Assembly: GCA_963807355.1 (NCBI GenBank)
Contig: CAWEBX010000021.1
Location: 101,882-165,881 of the forward strand
Source of the DNA: Nitrobacter sp963807355
GTDB taxonomy: Bacteria; Pseudomonadota; Alphaproteobacteria; Rhizobiales; Xanthobacteraceae
Length of the DNA stretch: 64,000 nt
Direction: 5' to 3'
Shown here: piece by piece, positions 8,821 to 17,917 of the stretch
How positions within the stretch are numbered: position 1 is the stretch's first letter
How the letters are laid out: every line of letters begins with the position of its first letter
Notes under the pieces: model-generated
Databases searched by the model: none
Seen by the model: only the letters and a program-made list of their open reading frames with translations
What the model was told of the DNA's origin: nothing
Translations under genes and position numbers: made by a program

Positions 8821-9100
8821 GACGCGCGCTTGCAGCCACCTCCATCGTCCTCGGCTGAGCCGGCGCGCGCGGCCCCGGCGAAGCCCATTGTAGCGCGAAC
8901 GCCGTTGCCGTTTTTCAGACCTTGTGCTCCTCAACGGCAGGCGTTTTGCTTGGCAAAATGGACGTTGATTGGCTATACGGCGAATGACATGGCCGTTGCG
9001 GCTGGGGCAACGGCTTCAGACAATCGCGCTACGCTTCTGACGCGGAATGTCGTTTTTTTAGGCTAATCCAAAAACTAGCTCGCAGGGGAAGGACCGGGAT

Positions 9101-11368
9101 ATGCGGAGCGCGTCGAGCGGCCCCCGCGTCTTGTTGAGACGGCTCCGCGAGGTCATGGCGGAGCGGGTCAGCGCGCAAGAGCGTCTCGACAAGGTCGTGG
9201 TGCTGATCGCCGCCAATATGGTGGCGGAAGTATGCTCGACCTATGTGCTGCGTGTCGATAACACGTTGGAACTCTACGCGACTGAAGGCCTCAATCGCGA
9301 TGCCGTGCATCGCACCGTTCTGACCGCGCACGAAGGCCTCGTCGGCCTGGTCGCAAGCGAAGCGACGCCACTGAATCTGTCGGACGCACGCAGTCATCCG
9401 GCATTCTCGTTCCACCCTGAAACCGGCGAAGAAATCTACAATTCGTTCCTCGGCGTGCCGATCCTGCGCTCGGGCAACACGCTTGGCGTGCTTGTGGTGC
9501 AGAATCGCGCCAAGCGCACCTATGTCGAGGAAGAGGTCGAAGCGCTTCAGACTACGGCGATGGTGCTCGCTGAGATGATCGCTTCCGGCGAACTGGCTGC
9601 CCTCGCGCAGCCCGGCCTTGAGCCTGCCACCCGCCACACGATCCACCAGGTTGGCGCGATCCTGTCCGACGGTATCGCGCTGGGCCATGTTGTGCTGCAC
9701 GAACCGCGCGTCGTCATCACCAATTACATCGCCGACGATGTGCCAAAGGAAATCCGGCGGCTGGATACGGCGCTCTCCAAGCTGCGCGCCGATCTCGACC
9801 ACCTGCTGGAGCGCGGCGACGTTGCTGACGGCGGCGAGCATCGCGAGGTGCTTGAGGCTTACCGGATGTTCGCCAACGACCATGGCTGGTCGCACAGGCT
9901 GCAGGAGGCGGTTGCAACCGGCTTGACGGCCGAGGCCGCTGTTGAGCGTGTGCAATCGGACACCCGCGCGCGAATGTTGCGCTCGACCGACCCTTATCTG
10001 CGTGATCGCCTTCATGACCTCGAGGATCTCGGCCACCGTTTGATGCGACAGCTGGTCGGGCAAGATCACGCGCCTTCCCGCGAGCAGCTCCCCGATAACG
10101 CGATCCTGATCGCGCGCGCTATGGGACCGGCAGCCCTGCTGGATTATGACCGCAAGCGGGTGCGCGGACTGGTGCTGGAAGAAGGCACAGCGACCTCACA
10201 CGTTGCCATCGTCGCGCGCGCGCTGGGCATCCCCGCCGTCGGCGAGGTGCCGAACGCGGTCGGAATCGCCGATCCCGGCGACGCCATCATCGTCGACGGC
10301 ACCTCTGGTTCGATTTACCTGCGGCCGTCGGCGGAAATCAAGTCGGCCTATGCGGAGCGCGTGCGTTTTCGCGCCCGGCGACAGGCGCAGTACATCGCCC
10401 TGCGCGACAAACCCTGCGTCACCAAGGACGGCGAACCGATCGATCTCATGATCAATGCGGGCCTCGTGATCGACCTTCCGCATATCGAGGACACCAATTG
10501 TTCTGGCATCGGACTGTTCCGGACCGAACTCCAATTCATGATCGGACAGAGCCTGCCGCGCGCAAGCGAGCAGCTTGCACTGTACCGCACGGTGCTGGAC
10601 GCCGCCGGTGACAAGCCGGTGACGTTCCGCACCCTCGACATTGGCGGCGACAAGGCGCTTCCCTATATGGAAGCCGCAGTTGAGGAAAATCCTGCGCTAG
10701 GCTGGCGCGCGATCAGGCTCGGGCTCGACCGTCCCGGCCTGCTGCGCGGCCAAATTCGCGCGCTGCTGCGCGCCGGAGGCGGTCGCGCGTTGCGCATCAT
10801 GTTCCCGATGATCTCGGAAGTTGCCGAATTCGATCAGGCCAAAGCCATCGTCGAGCGCGAACTTACCTATCTTCGCCAGCATGGCCACACGCTGCCGGAA
10901 CGGGTGGATGTCGGCACCATGGTCGAAGTCCCCGCGCTGTTGTACCAGCTTGACGAATTGCTTGCGAAAGCTGATTTCGTCTCCGTTGGATCGAACGACC
11001 TGTTTCAATTCATGTTTGCAGTCGATCGCGGAAACAGCAAGGTGTCGAACCGCTTCGACACGCTCTCCTCCCCGATCCTGCGTGCGCTGCACGACATCGT
11101 GGTCAAGGCCCGGGCCGCGGGGAAGAGCGCTTCGCTATGCGGGGAAATGGCATCGCAACCGCTGGGCGCGCTGGCTCTGATCGCGCTCGGCTACCGTTCG
11201 CTCTCGCTCTCGGCCACCGCGCACGGTCCCGTCAAGGCCATGATACTCGATCTCGATACCAAAAAGGCGGAGGCGGCCATCATGCCGCTGCTCGAAGCAC
11301 CCTCCGGCAGCATTTCGATCCGCGACAAGCTCAAGAACTTCGCCGACGCCGAGGGGCTGTCGCTGTGA
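9101..11368 (+). CDS. ptsP: Phosphoenolpyruvate-protein phosphotransferase PtsP (enzyme I-Ntr)
   Basis: First enzyme of the nitrogen-type phosphotransferase system; it takes phosphate from PEP and passes it to the HPr/NPr protein. The 755-residue protein has an N-terminal GAF domain (about residues 20-160), the PEP-utiliser domains, the phosphorylated His in GTATSHVAIVARA (His367) and the C-terminal PEP-binding barrel with FRTLDIGGDKALPY and SLCGEMASQP, whose Cys is catalytic. The GAF domain marks it as EI-Ntr and allows control by small ligands. Its likely partners in this window are HPr at 45287 and EIIA at 44889. A GGAAGGA ribosome site precedes the ATG. Confidence 0.96.
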   Translation: MRSASSGPRVLLRRLREVMAERVSAQERLDKVVVLIAANMVAEVCSTYVLRVDNTLELYATEGLNRDAVHRTVLTAHEGLVGLVASEATPLNLSDARSHPAFSFHPETGEEIYNSFLGVPILRSGNTLGVLVVQNRAKRTYVEEEVEALQTTAMVLAEMIASGELAALAQPGLEPATRHTIHQVGAILSDGIALGHVVLHEPRVVITNYIADDVPKEIRRLDTALSKLRADLDHLLERGDVADGGEHREVLEAYRMFANDHGWSHRLQEAVATGLTAEAAVERVQSDTRARMLRSTDPYLRDRLHDLEDLGHRLMRQLVGQDHAPSREQLPDNAILIARAMGPAALLDYDRKRVRGLVLEEGTATSHVAIVARALGIPAVGEVPNAVGIADPGDAIIVDGTSGSIYLRPSAEIKSAYAERVRFRARRQAQYIALRDKPCVTKDGEPIDLMINAGLVIDLPHIEDTNCSGIGLFRTELQFMIGQSLPRASEQLALYRTVLDAAGDKPVTFRTLDIGGDKALPYMEAAVEENPALGWRAIRLGLDRPGLLRGQIRALLRAGGGRALRIMFPMISEVAEFDQAKAIVERELTYLRQHGHTLPERVDVGTMVEVPALLYQLDELLAKADFVSVGSNDLFQFMFAVDRGNSKVSNRFDTLSSPILRALHDIVVKARAAGKSASLCGEMASQPLGALALIALGYRSLSLSATAHGPVKAMILDLDTKKAEAAIMPLLEAPSGSISIRDKLKNFADAEGLSL

Positions 11369-11593
11369 CCTTTTTTTCGGTGATCGTCTCCCGAACCGGA
11401 ACGTCGTTTTCCCTCCCCGCGGGAGAGCGTGCATAGGCGGCCAATGGCCGCCATCACAGAACACGCCGATGCTTTGTATCGGCCCGGGAAAAGCGAATTT
11501 GCCCTGTCACTACAAAAACTTTCTCACCCGGCACGGACGTGGTCCGCGTCATCCTCTCCCGCAAGGGAAGAGGGAAAGAGGCCACTTCTGACA
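11369..11593. repeat. Repeat-rich gap between ptsP and prfA
   Basis: The 225-bp gap contains short GC-rich inverted repeats, for example ccctccccgcgggagag near 11410 and ctctcccgcaagggaagag near 11551. Similar modules (cttccctggcgggagaggg) occur between prfA and prmC near 12700. They are dispersed repeats and do not code. Confidence 0.5.
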
Positions 11594-12670
11594 ATGCTAC
11601 CCGAAGCCAAACTCGACCTCCTGCTGGTTCGCCACGCCGCGCTCGAAAACGAGCTGCTGAGCCAGGTCAGTGCTGACAGATACGTCCAGATGACGCGCGA
11701 ATTGGCGGAACTCAATCCCATCGTGGATGCCGTCAGGAACTGGCGCGCTGTCACGACCGAGATTGCAGGAATCGACGCGATGATCGCCGATCCCGCCACG
11801 GACGCTGAGATGCGTGCGATGGCGGAGGCCGAGCGCCCCGCGCTGGAGGCGCGCAACAACGAACTTATGCAGAGTATCCGAGTAGCACTGCTGCCAAAGG
11901 ACGCGATGGACGAACGCAACGTCATGCTCGAAGTCCGGGCTGGCACCGGCGGCGACGAGGCCTCATTGTTCGCTGGAGATCTGTTTCGGATGTACGAGCG
12001 CTTCGCAGCCCTGCTGGGATGGAAGGTGGAGGTGATCTCTGCAAGCGAGGGCACCATGGGCGGCTACAAGGAGATCGTCGCTCAGGTGCAGGGACGCGGC
12101 GCCTACGCCAAGATGAAGTTCGAATCCGGCGTGCATCGTGTGCAGCGCGTGCCGGATACCGAAGCGCAGGGACGCGTCCATACCTCAGCGGCCACCGTGG
12201 CGGTGTTGCCGGAAGCCGAAGAGGTCGATGTGGAGATCAAGCCCGATGATCTGCGCATCGAGACCATGCGCGCGCAGGGCGCAGGCGGCCAGCACGTCAA
12301 CAAGACGGAATTGGCGATCCGCATCACCCACATCCCGACTGGCATCGTCGTCAACATGCAGGACAGCCGTTCACAGCACAAAAACCGCGCGTCGGCGATG
12401 AATATCCTGCGTTCCCGCATCTACGACGCCGAGCGGCAGCGCATCAATGCCGCGCGCTCGGCCGACCGCAAGGATCAAGTTGGATCGGGCGATCGTTCCG
12501 AGCGCATCCGCACCTACAATTTTCCGCAAGGCCGCGTCACGGACCACCGCATCAACCTGACGCTTTACAAGCTGCCGCAGGTGATCGCCGGCGACGCGCT
12601 GCACGAATTGATCGATGCGTTGACCACAGAGCATCAGGCCGCGCAGCTGGCAGCCGAAGGTGGCCGGTGA
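11594..12670 (+). CDS. prfA: Peptide chain release factor 1
   Basis: RF1 reads UAA and UAG stop codons and triggers peptide release at the ribosome. At 358 residues it has the standard length. The universal GGQ motif is present in RAQGAGGQHVNKTE, followed by the domain typical of RF1. The start was set at MLPEAKLDLLL (11594), since the 55 extra codons upstream come from a repeat-rich spacer. The neighbouring prmC encodes the methyltransferase that modifies the Gln of GGQ, so the pair is functionally linked. Confidence 0.97.
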   Translation: MLPEAKLDLLLVRHAALENELLSQVSADRYVQMTRELAELNPIVDAVRNWRAVTTEIAGIDAMIADPATDAEMRAMAEAERPALEARNNELMQSIRVALLPKDAMDERNVMLEVRAGTGGDEASLFAGDLFRMYERFAALLGWKVEVISASEGTMGGYKEIVAQVQGRGAYAKMKFESGVHRVQRVPDTEAQGRVHTSAATVAVLPEAEEVDVEIKPDDLRIETMRAQGAGGQHVNKTELAIRITHIPTGIVVNMQDSRSQHKNRASAMNILRSRIYDAERQRINAARSADRKDQVGSGDRSERIRTYNFPQGRVTDHRINLTLYKLPQVIAGDALHELIDALTTEHQAAQLAAEGGR

Positions 12671-12731
12671 ACATTCCCACGCGGCGTCTTTCTTTCCGTC
12701 TTCCCTGGCGGGAGAGGGAAAAAGCGATCAC

Positions 12732-13628
12732 ATGACCGCTTCGTTTGCCATTGAAACGATAGAGTCCGCGCGGCGGATGCTGGCGGCACGCTTGGCGGCC
12801 GCGGGAATCGACAGTGCCGCGCTCGAAGCCCGCACACTCACCGGCGAAGTGCTGGGCCTCGATCTTACTGGACTGATCGCGCAAGGCTTGCGGAGACTCA
12901 ACGAGGATGACGCGGCGCGCCTCGATGCTTTTGCGCAACGTCGGCTTGCGGGCGAGCCCCTGGCGCGCATTCTTGGAACAAAGGAGTTCTGGGGACTACC
13001 GCTGAAGTTGTCGGCGGACACGCTGGTACCTCGGGCCGACACTGAAACCGTGGTCGAGGCCGCGCTCGACGTTCTCCGCGCTGAAGGCCGGATCCAAGCT
13101 GCGCTCCGCATCGCGGACCTTGGCACCGGCAGCGGTGCGATCCTGCTCGCATTGCTGACCGAACTGCCGGCTGCCACCGGCGTCGGGACCGACCTGAGCG
13201 CCGCGGCACTCGACACGGCCAGAACCAATGCGCAAGGCGTCGGCCTCACGACGCGCGCGCAATTCCTGGTCCGCGATTATGGGGATGGTCTGTCCGGCCC
13301 ATTCGACCTGATTGTCTCGAACCCGCCCTACATCCCATCGGCCGACATCGCGATGCTGTCGCCGGAGGTACGCGACCACGATCCGCATCTCGCACTGGAC
13401 GGCGGCCGCGACGGGCTTGATGCCTATCGCCGGATCGCGCCGCAGGCGGTGTCGCTGCTGGCGACCGACGGCCTCCTGGTGTTGGAGATCGGGCAAGGTC
13501 AGGACAGCGCCGTCAGCCGGCTGGCGACCGCGGCGGGGTTGGCGGTCATGGAATCGGCAAGGGTTGATCTCGCGGGTATCGGCCGCGCCATCGTGGCCCG
13601 CAAGATTGCCCTTAGAAAGCCCGATTGA
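12732..13628 (+). CDS. prmC: Release factor glutamine methyltransferase PrmC
   Basis: Methylates the GGQ glutamine of release factors RF1 and RF2, raising termination efficiency. 298 residues; the N-terminal helical domain is followed by the Rossmann methyltransferase with IADLGTGSGAILLALL and the catalytic FDLIVSNPPYIPS, where NPPY binds the target Gln. The ATG at 12732 (MTASFAIETIESARRML) fits the family; the track upstream to 12660 crosses a dispersed repeat. It follows prfA by 61 bp and very likely shares its transcript. Confidence 0.95.
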   Translation: MTASFAIETIESARRMLAARLAAAGIDSAALEARTLTGEVLGLDLTGLIAQGLRRLNEDDAARLDAFAQRRLAGEPLARILGTKEFWGLPLKLSADTLVPRADTETVVEAALDVLRAEGRIQAALRIADLGTGSGAILLALLTELPAATGVGTDLSAAALDTARTNAQGVGLTTRAQFLVRDYGDGLSGPFDLIVSNPPYIPSADIAMLSPEVRDHDPHLALDGGRDGLDAYRRIAPQAVSLLATDGLLVLEIGQGQDSAVSRLATAAGLAVMESARVDLAGIGRAIVARKIALRKPD

Positions 13629-14096
13629 GCCATAAAAAACCACTTGGAATATCCCTCGGGAGCGATTACGTTTCATGCACAATCATCGGTCCCGGGTTGG
13701 CCCCGCAGCTTTGCTGCTGGTGAGCCTTAGAGTTCTCGGACGAAAACCGGCCCGAGTGAACGGTTCCTAAAGGCAGGTCATATCGAGCGCGATGGCCGAG
13801 AGCTGCGCCGCTTGCGACCGCGAAGCGAACGAAAGCCTGAATACTGCGCTTGAACACTCACGCGAGAAAACCTGAGTTTGAAGTCTCTGGCTGAATGATC
13901 TGGCCGTGCTGGCGCCATGCGCCTGCCGGCGACCCGGGAACGCGTCTTTGCTATGGAGATGAGTGGCGGCCGATACGCGCTTTGCGTAGGCCGCGTCGAG
14001 GGGCGGGAAATCGCACCAAAACGACAGGGCAATACCCAAATACCCAAGCGAAAACTTCAAAGCTGGAACTTCAAGGCTGATAACTGAAGGCGGGAC
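13629..14096. other. Non-coding gap upstream of the DUF4167 gene
   Basis: About 470 bp between prmC and the DUF4167 gene with no frame that resembles a protein on either strand. A run of short direct words (cccaaatacccaa; cttcaaagctggaacttcaaggct) lies just before the start at 14097. It probably contains the promoter and a long leader for the DUF4167 gene, but no defined motif was found. Confidence 0.4.
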
Positions 14097-14804
14097 ATGA
14101 GAAACGGTCAGAATAACAACAAGCGGATGCGTAACCGGAACAACAATAATAATAATAATAACAATAACAACCGGCGCGGCCAGAACCCGATGACACGGGT
14201 TTTCGAATCCAACGGCCCCGACATCAAGATCCGCGGCACCGCCTCTCACGTCGCCGAAAAATACGTCCAACTCGCCCGCGACGCTCGCTCATCCGGCGAT
14301 CCCGTGGCCGCCGAAAACTACTATCAACATGCGGAGCATTATTTCCGCCTGATCGCCGCAGCGCAGGAACAGTTTCGCCAAAGCCAGCCGCAGCAACAGC
14401 CGCGAACCGACGTCGATGTCACGGATGAAGCAGGTGACGACGACAGCGAAAACTACTCGAATTTTGGAGCGGAGCCCGGCTTCGTTCCGGTTCAGCAACC
14501 GCGTGACAATCATCAGCGCGAGGCGCAGCCCTACCAGCGCGATCAGCAGCAGCCCCGAGAATACCGTCAGCCGCGGCCGGCGATGGAGCCTGCCGACAAT
14601 GGCGGCGTCGATCGCCTCCCGTCGTTCATTACGGGATCTCAGCCGCAGGTGAATGGCGGCCGGTTCGAAGGCAACGGCCATCAGGGCGGCGAGCGCAGCG
14701 ACCGCTTCCCGCCACGCCGTCGCCGACGTCCGCATGGCCCGCGTCCGGACGGCATGGTGCAGCCGCCGGCTCCGAGCGAGGACTTCAATCCCGGAAACGA
14801 ATAG
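14097..14804 (+). CDS. DUF4167 domain-containing protein
   Basis: 235 residues. The conserved DUF4167 core lies at about residues 33-95, with TRVFESNGPDIKIRGTA and HVAEKYVQLARDARSSGD, followed by NYYQHAEHYFRLIAAAQ. The N-terminus carries eleven consecutive Asn and a basic stretch, and the C-terminal half is low-complexity, rich in Gln, Pro, Arg and Asp, ending in a basic PPRRRRRPHGPRPDG. The family is widespread in alphaproteobacteria next to prmC and prfA; a nucleic-acid or ribosome-related role has been guessed from its context but is not established. Confidence 0.88.
   Translation: MRNGQNNNKRMRNRNNNNNNNNNNNRRGQNPMTRVFESNGPDIKIRGTASHVAEKYVQLARDARSSGDPVAAENYYQHAEHYFRLIAAAQEQFRQSQPQQQPRTDVDVTDEAGDDDSENYSNFGAEPGFVPVQQPRDNHQREAQPYQRDQQQPREYRQPRPAMEPADNGGVDRLPSFITGSQPQVNGGRFEGNGHQGGERSDRFPPRRRRRPHGPRPDGMVQPPAPSEDFNPGNE
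14139..14171 (+). repeat. Trinucleotide run encoding poly-Asn
   Basis: Eleven in-frame AAC/AAT codons near the start of the DUF4167 gene. The AAT-only core (five units) is a simple sequence repeat that could change length by slippage; changes would be in steps of three and keep the frame. Confidence 0.85.
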
Positions 14805-14859
14805 CGACTCACCTCACCTCTTCTGGGCGGGTGAACCACTCGGATCACGATCGGATATA

Positions 14860-15600
14860 TCACTCCTCGGCGTTACACGAGGACGGCGCGAGCGTTGGCT
14901 GCAACACCGTGATCAGCCGGCTGTGCTCCCGTTTCGCGGCAATGGGTCGGTAAACTTGCTTGGTCGCCTCAACGATGTGAACGCCGGCAAACGGCAGCGA
15001 CAGTGCCGCGCCGATGCGCTCCCACGCCGCGGCGGAGCGCAGGAACCAGCCGCCATTGATCGGCGGGACGAATAGCGCCTCGCCCCAGGCGGACGGCGTG
15101 AACCATGTCTGCCGCAGCAGTTGAGTGATCTGCGAGCGCGAATAAGGCTGACCGTGGCCGAACGGCGTTGTATCGGTACGGGTCCAGATACCCCGGCGAT
15201 TGGGAACGATCACCATCATTCGGCCAGACGGCGAAAGAATTCGCCACACCTCGCGCAGGAGACTTTCCGGATCGTCCGACACTTCCAGCGCATGAACCAG
15301 CAAGATCCGGTCTGCGACCGCGTCCTGCAGCGGTAACGAAAATTCATCGACCAGGGTCGCCAGCGCCGGCCGCGCCGTCGGCCATTTCAAGACGCCCTGG
15401 GCCGCCGGCATCAAGGCGATACAGCGCTCGCACTCCTCGCGGAACAGACCGAGGTAAGGAGTGGGATAGCCAAGGCCGACCACGCACTGCCCCTCCAAAC
15501 TCGGCCAGTGTGCATGAATGGCGCGATTGATCAGCCGCCGGGCCACCATGCCGAGACGTTGCGCGTAGAAATCACGAAGGTCGATGACGTCGATCGCCAT
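14860..15600 (-). CDS. Class I SAM-dependent methyltransferase next to gloB
   Basis: 246 residues from MAIDVIDLRDFYAQRLG. The SAM-binding motif is diverged (QCVVGLGYPTPYLGLF), followed by the DRILLVHALEVSDDP and LREVWRILSPSGRMMVIVPNR segments found in type-11 methyltransferases. A gene of this family divergent from gloB is a recurrent arrangement in alphaproteobacteria; the substrate is unknown. The frame also allows a start five codons upstream at 15615; neither has a strong ribosome site. The C-terminus is Cys/Glu-ended and low in conservation. Confidence 0.83.
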   Translation of the reverse strand: MAIDVIDLRDFYAQRLGMVARRLINRAIHAHWPSLEGQCVVGLGYPTPYLGLFREECERCIALMPAAQGVLKWPTARPALATLVDEFSLPLQDAVADRILLVHALEVSDDPESLLREVWRILSPSGRMMVIVPNRRGIWTRTDTTPFGHGQPYSRSQITQLLRQTWFTPSAWGEALFVPPINGGWFLRSAAAWERIGAALSLPFAGVHIVEATKQVYRPIAAKREHSRLITVLQPTLAPSSCNAEE

Positions 15601-15935
15601 GTCCACATCTACCATGTTGCCGGCAGGCCGGGCACCCCCGCCCTGCCGATTTGTGCAATCGTAAACTGCCGTTAACGGCTTGTTTCGCCACGCAATTGCC
15701 TATGCTATAGCGTTTCCGAGCGAGCATGTCTTCGGGATCGACCTGAGGATGTCTACGGATCCCGCAAGATCAAGATAACGTGTCAAAACAAAAGCTCGAG
15801 CGGCTCGATCCCCTCAAAGCCGGAATAGTTCTAGTCTGGCTTTCCCGGAGTTCGCGTCATTTTCCCCACAAGTCCGACGAACGACCTTCGCGGCCGGGAC
15901 ACTCGCGTCGACCTCTCGGACTCTACGGAGACGAC
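15601..15935. repeat. Divergent promoter region with a degenerate two-part repeat
   Basis: Between the methyltransferase and gloB starts. At about 15705-15835 is a degraded copy of the dispersed repeat family (ctatagcgtttccgagcga ... ctcaaagccggaatagttctag), in plus orientation. The frame upstream of the gloB start runs through it but has no protein-like character. Confidence 0.5.
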
Positions 15936-16703
15936 ATGACCGCCGACATCCGCCTGTTCACCTGCCTCACCGATAATTTCGGCGCGCTGATTCACGACCC
16001 CGCAACTGATGCGACCGCCGCGATCGACGCGCCGGACGCCGAACCGATCATCCAGGCGCTGGATCGCGAGGGCTGGATGCTGACCGATATTCTGGTCACC
16101 CATCATCACAGCGATCATGTCGGCGGCATCACGAAACTGAAACAGAAATACAACTGCCGGGTGGTGGCACCGCATGACAGGGGCGCCGGAATCGCCAACG
16201 TCGATCTGCGAGTTGGCCAGGGCGACATCGTCAAGGTCGGAACGCTGCTGGGACGCGTGCTGGAAACGCCCGGTCACACGCTAGACCACGTCAGTTACGT
16301 GTTCGACGACGAGAAGGTGGTCTTCGCCGCCGATACCCTGTTCTCGATCGGCTGCGGCCGGGTTTTCGAGGGCACCTATCCAATGATGTGGGACTCGCTT
16401 TTGAAGCTGCGCGCGCTGCCCGACGATTTCCGGCTCTATTGCGGCCACGAATACACCGCATCAAACGTGAAATTCGCGCTGACCATCGAGCCGAATAATC
16501 CGGTTCTCAAGGCCCGCGCCGAGGAGGTCAACAGGCTGCGGGCCGAGGGCAAGCCGACGGTGCCGACCCTGATGGGCGAGGAGAAGAAGGCCAACGTATT
16601 CCTGCGCGCCGACGATCCTGCGGTGGCGGCCGGAGTGCACATGAAGGGAGCCAGCGGAGCCGACGTGTTCACCGAGTTACGCGAACGCAAGAACAAGTCG
16701 TGA
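15936..16703 (+). CDS. gloB: Hydroxyacylglutathione hydrolase (glyoxalase II)
   Basis: Glyoxalase II hydrolyses S-D-lactoylglutathione to D-lactate and glutathione, completing methylglyoxal detoxification. The 255-residue protein has the metallo-beta-lactamase metal motif THHHSDHVGG, the later VLETPGHTLDHV, the Asp in FAADTLFSIGCGR, and LYCGHEYTASNVKFA, which together bind the binuclear metal centre. The C-terminal HAGH domain is complete (ANVFLRAD). Start at 15936 (MTADIRLFTCLTDNFG) fits the family and avoids 52 codons of repeat-derived sequence. Confidence 0.95.
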   Translation: MTADIRLFTCLTDNFGALIHDPATDATAAIDAPDAEPIIQALDREGWMLTDILVTHHHSDHVGGITKLKQKYNCRVVAPHDRGAGIANVDLRVGQGDIVKVGTLLGRVLETPGHTLDHVSYVFDDEKVVFAADTLFSIGCGRVFEGTYPMMWDSLLKLRALPDDFRLYCGHEYTASNVKFALTIEPNNPVLKARAEEVNRLRAEGKPTVPTLMGEEKKANVFLRADDPAVAAGVHMKGASGADVFTELRERKNKS

Positions 16704-16743
16704 GCGCATGATGTCCATGCCCGCGCCGGGCCGACACCACCAG

Positions 16744-17349
16744 CTAAAATAGCGTGCGCTGTCGCATCGCGGCCGACAGCGTCCCTTCATCGAGATAATC
16801 GAGTTCACCCCCCACTGGAACGCCGTGGGCGAGCCGCGTGACCTTCACGTTGGCGTCGCCAAGCAGGTCGGTGATGTAATGCGCGGTGGTTTGGCCGTCG
16901 ACGGTCGCGTTCAGCGCCAGGACGATTTCCGCTACACGCGGATCATGCGCCCGCGACACCAGCGCATCGATCGTCAGGTCCTGTGGACCGACGCCATCGA
17001 GCGGTGAAAGCGTCGCTCCCAGCACGTGATAGAATCCGTTGGTGGCGCCGGCGCGCTCCAGCGCCCAGAGGTCCGCCACATCGGCAACCACGACGATGAT
17101 AGACGGATCGCGCCGGGCATCCGTGCATACCGTGCAGGGGCTGCGGGTGTCGATGTTACCGCAGGTTTCGCAGACCCGGATCCTGTCGATTGCAACCTGC
17201 AGCGCGCCTGCCAGAGGCGTCATCAACGCCTCGCGTTTCTTGATCAGATGCAGCGCCGCCCGCCGCGCCGAGCGCGGGCCAAGCCCCGGCAGCCGCGCAA
17301 GCAACTGGATCAAACGATCGATCTCAGGTCCGGTGACGGCGGTCGGCAT
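16744..17349 (-). CDS. recR: Recombination protein RecR
   Basis: RecR acts with RecF/RecO to load RecA on gapped DNA. 201 residues: N-terminal helix-hairpin-helix (LARLPGLGPRSARRAALHL), zinc finger with C-x2-C ... C-x2-C (CETCGNI...CTVCTDA), Toprim domain (IIVVVADVADLWALE) and the C-terminal GGELDYLDEGTLSAA that binds partners. It lies downstream of ybaB and dnaX in the same direction, the standard dnaX-ybaB-recR order; here the ybaB-recR gap is enlarged to about 190 bp by repeat sequence. Confidence 0.97.
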   Translation of the reverse strand: MPTAVTGPEIDRLIQLLARLPGLGPRSARRAALHLIKKREALMTPLAGALQVAIDRIRVCETCGNIDTRSPCTVCTDARRDPSIIVVVADVADLWALERAGATNGFYHVLGATLSPLDGVGPQDLTIDALVSRAHDPRVAEIVLALNATVDGQTTAHYITDLLGDANVKVTRLAHGVPVGGELDYLDEGTLSAAMRQRTLF

Positions 17350-17359
17350 CTCTTAGGGT

Positions 17360-17530
17360 TTCCGAATCCGAAATTCGCCAAAGTGCACTGCGCCCCTTCG
17401 CGAATTTCGATTCGAAGGACACTAGCGCCTTTTTCACTTCTGACAGAATCAGAAGCATGGCTCTATGATTGATCTGACGCGTCTTCTTCACGCGCACCTG
17501 AGTGGCCCGATTCCAACATTCGCATCGTGC
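17360..17530 (-). repeat. Dispersed repeat between recR and ybaB
   Basis: Contains, on the minus strand, recognisable modules of the window's repeat family: a hairpin of cttctgacagaatcagaag (about 17435-17455), tgacgcgtcttcttcacgcg (about 17474-17493) and a cgaatttcgattcg palindrome near 17402. The segment ggcccgattccaacattcgc at 17504-17523 matches one arm of the palindrome at 55459. It enlarges an operon gap that is usually short. Confidence 0.6.
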
Positions 17531-17536
17531 TACCGA

Positions 17537-17860
17537 TCACGAGAACCCCAGGCCGGGCGGCAGACCAAGCCCGCCGGTCAATGCCTGCATCTTCTCCTGC
17601 ATTGCGACCTCCGCTTTACGGCGCGCATCGCCAAGCGCGGTCACGACAAGATCTTCGAGAATTTCACGTTCGTCTGGCTTAATTAGAGACGGATCGATCG
17701 AGATCCCCTTGACGTCCATCTTGGCGGTCATCCGCACAGTGACAAGACCACCGCCGGACGTGCCCTCGACCTCAATGTGGTCGAGCTCGTCCTGCATCGC
17801 CTTCATCTTGGATTGGAATTGAGCCGCCTGCTTCATCATGCCGAGAAAATCAGCCATCAA
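17537..17860 (-). CDS. ybaB: YbaB/EbfC family nucleoid-associated protein
   Basis: 107-residue DNA-binding protein of the YbaB/EbfC family, which forms tweezer-shaped dimers on DNA. Family features are MADFLGMMKQAAQFQSKMKAMQ, the GTSGGGLVTVRM strand region and KPDEREILEDLVVTALGDA near the C-terminus. Position between dnaX and recR supports the identity. A hairpin at 17880-17917 separates it from the dnaX stop. Confidence 0.95.
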   Translation of the reverse strand: MMADFLGMMKQAAQFQSKMKAMQDELDHIEVEGTSGGGLVTVRMTAKMDVKGISIDPSLIKPDEREILEDLVVTALGDARRKAEVAMQEKMQALTGGLGLPPGLGFS

Positions 17861-17879
17861 AAAGTTCCTTTTCTTGCTG

Positions 17880-17917
17880 GAGCCTTTCCGCTTCCTGGTA
17901 CCAGAAGCGGAAAAGCC
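17880..17917. terminator. Hairpin between dnaX and ybaB
   Basis: cctttccgcttc and gaagcggaaaag are complementary arms around a tggtacca core. It begins directly after the dnaX stop and resembles the second module of the dispersed repeats. There is no U-run, so it may act as a processing or stability element within the operon rather than as a terminator. Confidence 0.5.

Noticed and set aside
9029..10069. 346-aa minus-strand frame opposite ptsP
   Set aside because: Shadow of the conserved EI-Ntr GAF region.
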